Assembly (NCBI RefSeq): GCF_001895045.1
Contig: NZ_BDAM01000009.1
Span: forward strand, 124,001 to 188,000
DNA: 64,000 nucleotides
Direction: 5' to 3'
Origin: Rhodococcus coprophilus NBRC 100603
Lineage (GTDB): Bacteria; Actinomycetota; Actinomycetes; Mycobacteriales; Mycobacteriaceae
The translations under genes were made by a program, and so were the position numbers. The notes beneath the pieces are model-generated. The model ran no database searches. It was not told the DNA's origin and worked only from the letters and a program-made list of their open reading frames with translations. Positions 63,750 to 64,000 of this stretch are shown here, piece by piece. Numbering within the stretch: the stretch's first letter is position 1; every line of letters begins with the position of its first letter.

Positions 63750-64000
63750 ATGAACAATCAGGAGTACGACATCGTCGTCGTCGGCAGCGGCGCCGGCGGA
63801 ATGACCGCCGCGATCACCGCCGCCCGAAAGGGGTCGAGCGTCGTCCTGATCGAGAAGGCATCCCGCTACGGCGGTTCGAGCGCCCGTTCCGGTGGCGGCG
63901 TGTGGATCCCCAACAACGACGCCCTCCGAGCGGCCGGCGTGGAAGACACTCCCGAGGCCGCCCGCACCTACCTCCACAGCATCATCGGCGATGTCGTACC
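63750..64000 (+). CDS. kstD: KstD, 3-ketosteroid delta-1-dehydrogenase (3' truncated by window edge)
   Basis: Eighty-three codons of a flavoprotein are visible. The FAD motif VVVGSGAGGMTAAITAARKG lies at residues 10-29, followed by IEKASRYGGSSARSGGGVWIPNN, the N-terminal signature of KstD (ends of each part quoted). KstD introduces the C1-C2 double bond; with KshA it opens ring B. The catalytic Tyr residues lie beyond the window. It completes the canonical set 2 and is controlled by a KstR-type box at its start. Confidence 0.9.
   Translation, partial: MNNQEYDIVVVGSGAGGMTAAITAARKGSSVVLIEKASRYGGSSARSGGGVWIPNNDALRAAGVEDTPEAARTYLHSIIGDVV

Overview
The window is high-GC actinobacterial DNA, most likely from a Rhodococcus or a close relative. 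The reasons are the KstR/KstR2-type steroid genes, the frequent GTG starts and GTGA/ATGA overlaps, and the mycolic-acid-type methyltransferase. It is dominated by steroid catabolism. I saw no tRNA, rRNA, CRISPR array, insertion sequence or prophage gene.

Layout. (a) 1-3371: end of a lipid-transfer-type thiolase and a FadE26/FadE27-like acyl-CoA dehydrogenase pair for side-chain oxidation. (b) 3399-23600: a self-contained divergent steroid pathway, called set 1 here. It has a TetR gene, HsaB, a Kst4D-like flavoprotein, two HsaA-like oxygenases around an HsaC, HsaD, an IclR regulator, an Old Yellow Enzyme, an MFS transporter, KshB, an SDR, KshA with a small cysteine protein, a ketosteroid isomerase, a FadD17-like ligase, a MaoC hydratase and another CoA ligase. 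A 15-bp palindrome of the form TCCCR-N5-CGGGA lies before nearly every transcription unit, suggesting one local regulon. (c) 23667-28590 and 37348-46847: the HIP (C/D-ring) pathway, that is a thiolase, EchA20, IpdA, IpdB, IpdC, then FadA6, KstR2, IpdF, FadE30, FadD3, an enoyl-CoA hydratase and FadE31-33. Two matching KstR2-type operators sit in the two divergent promoters. (d) 28761-37187, between the two HIP blocks: a lipoprotein solute-binding protein, a secreted CocE-type hydrolase, a cyclopropane/mycolate methyltransferase, a probable structured small RNA of about 317 nt, a MerR gene, ybdD-cstA and a DUF2277 gene. (e) 46966-56573: an aldo/keto reductase, an acetoacetate-decarboxylase-like gene, and a GntR-controlled catabolic cluster of unknown substrate (two Asp/Glu-racemase-fold proteins, 2-hydroxyacid dehydrogenase, amidase, DUF3830, class III aminotransferase) with a redox-sensing HxlR/quinone-reductase pair inside it. 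(f) 56824-64000: a PRC-barrel protein, then the canonical KstR-type steroid ring genes, set 2 (hsaA-hsaD-hsaC-hsaB, kshA with its own small cysteine protein, and the start of kstD) with KstR-type boxes.

How it works together. KshAB and KstD open ring B; HsaAB, HsaC and HsaD hydroxylate, cleave and hydrolyse ring A; the propionate-bearing C/D fragment (HIP) goes through FadD3, FadE30-33, IpdF, EchA20, IpdC, IpdAB and FadA6 to central metabolites. The window holds two parallel ring A/B sets that would feed one HIP pathway. Set 1, with its own transporter, isomerase, ligases and regulator, probably handles another steroid class. The bile-acid (cholate) cluster of R. jostii RHA1 is the closest precedent I can recall, but the substrate is not shown by the sequence.
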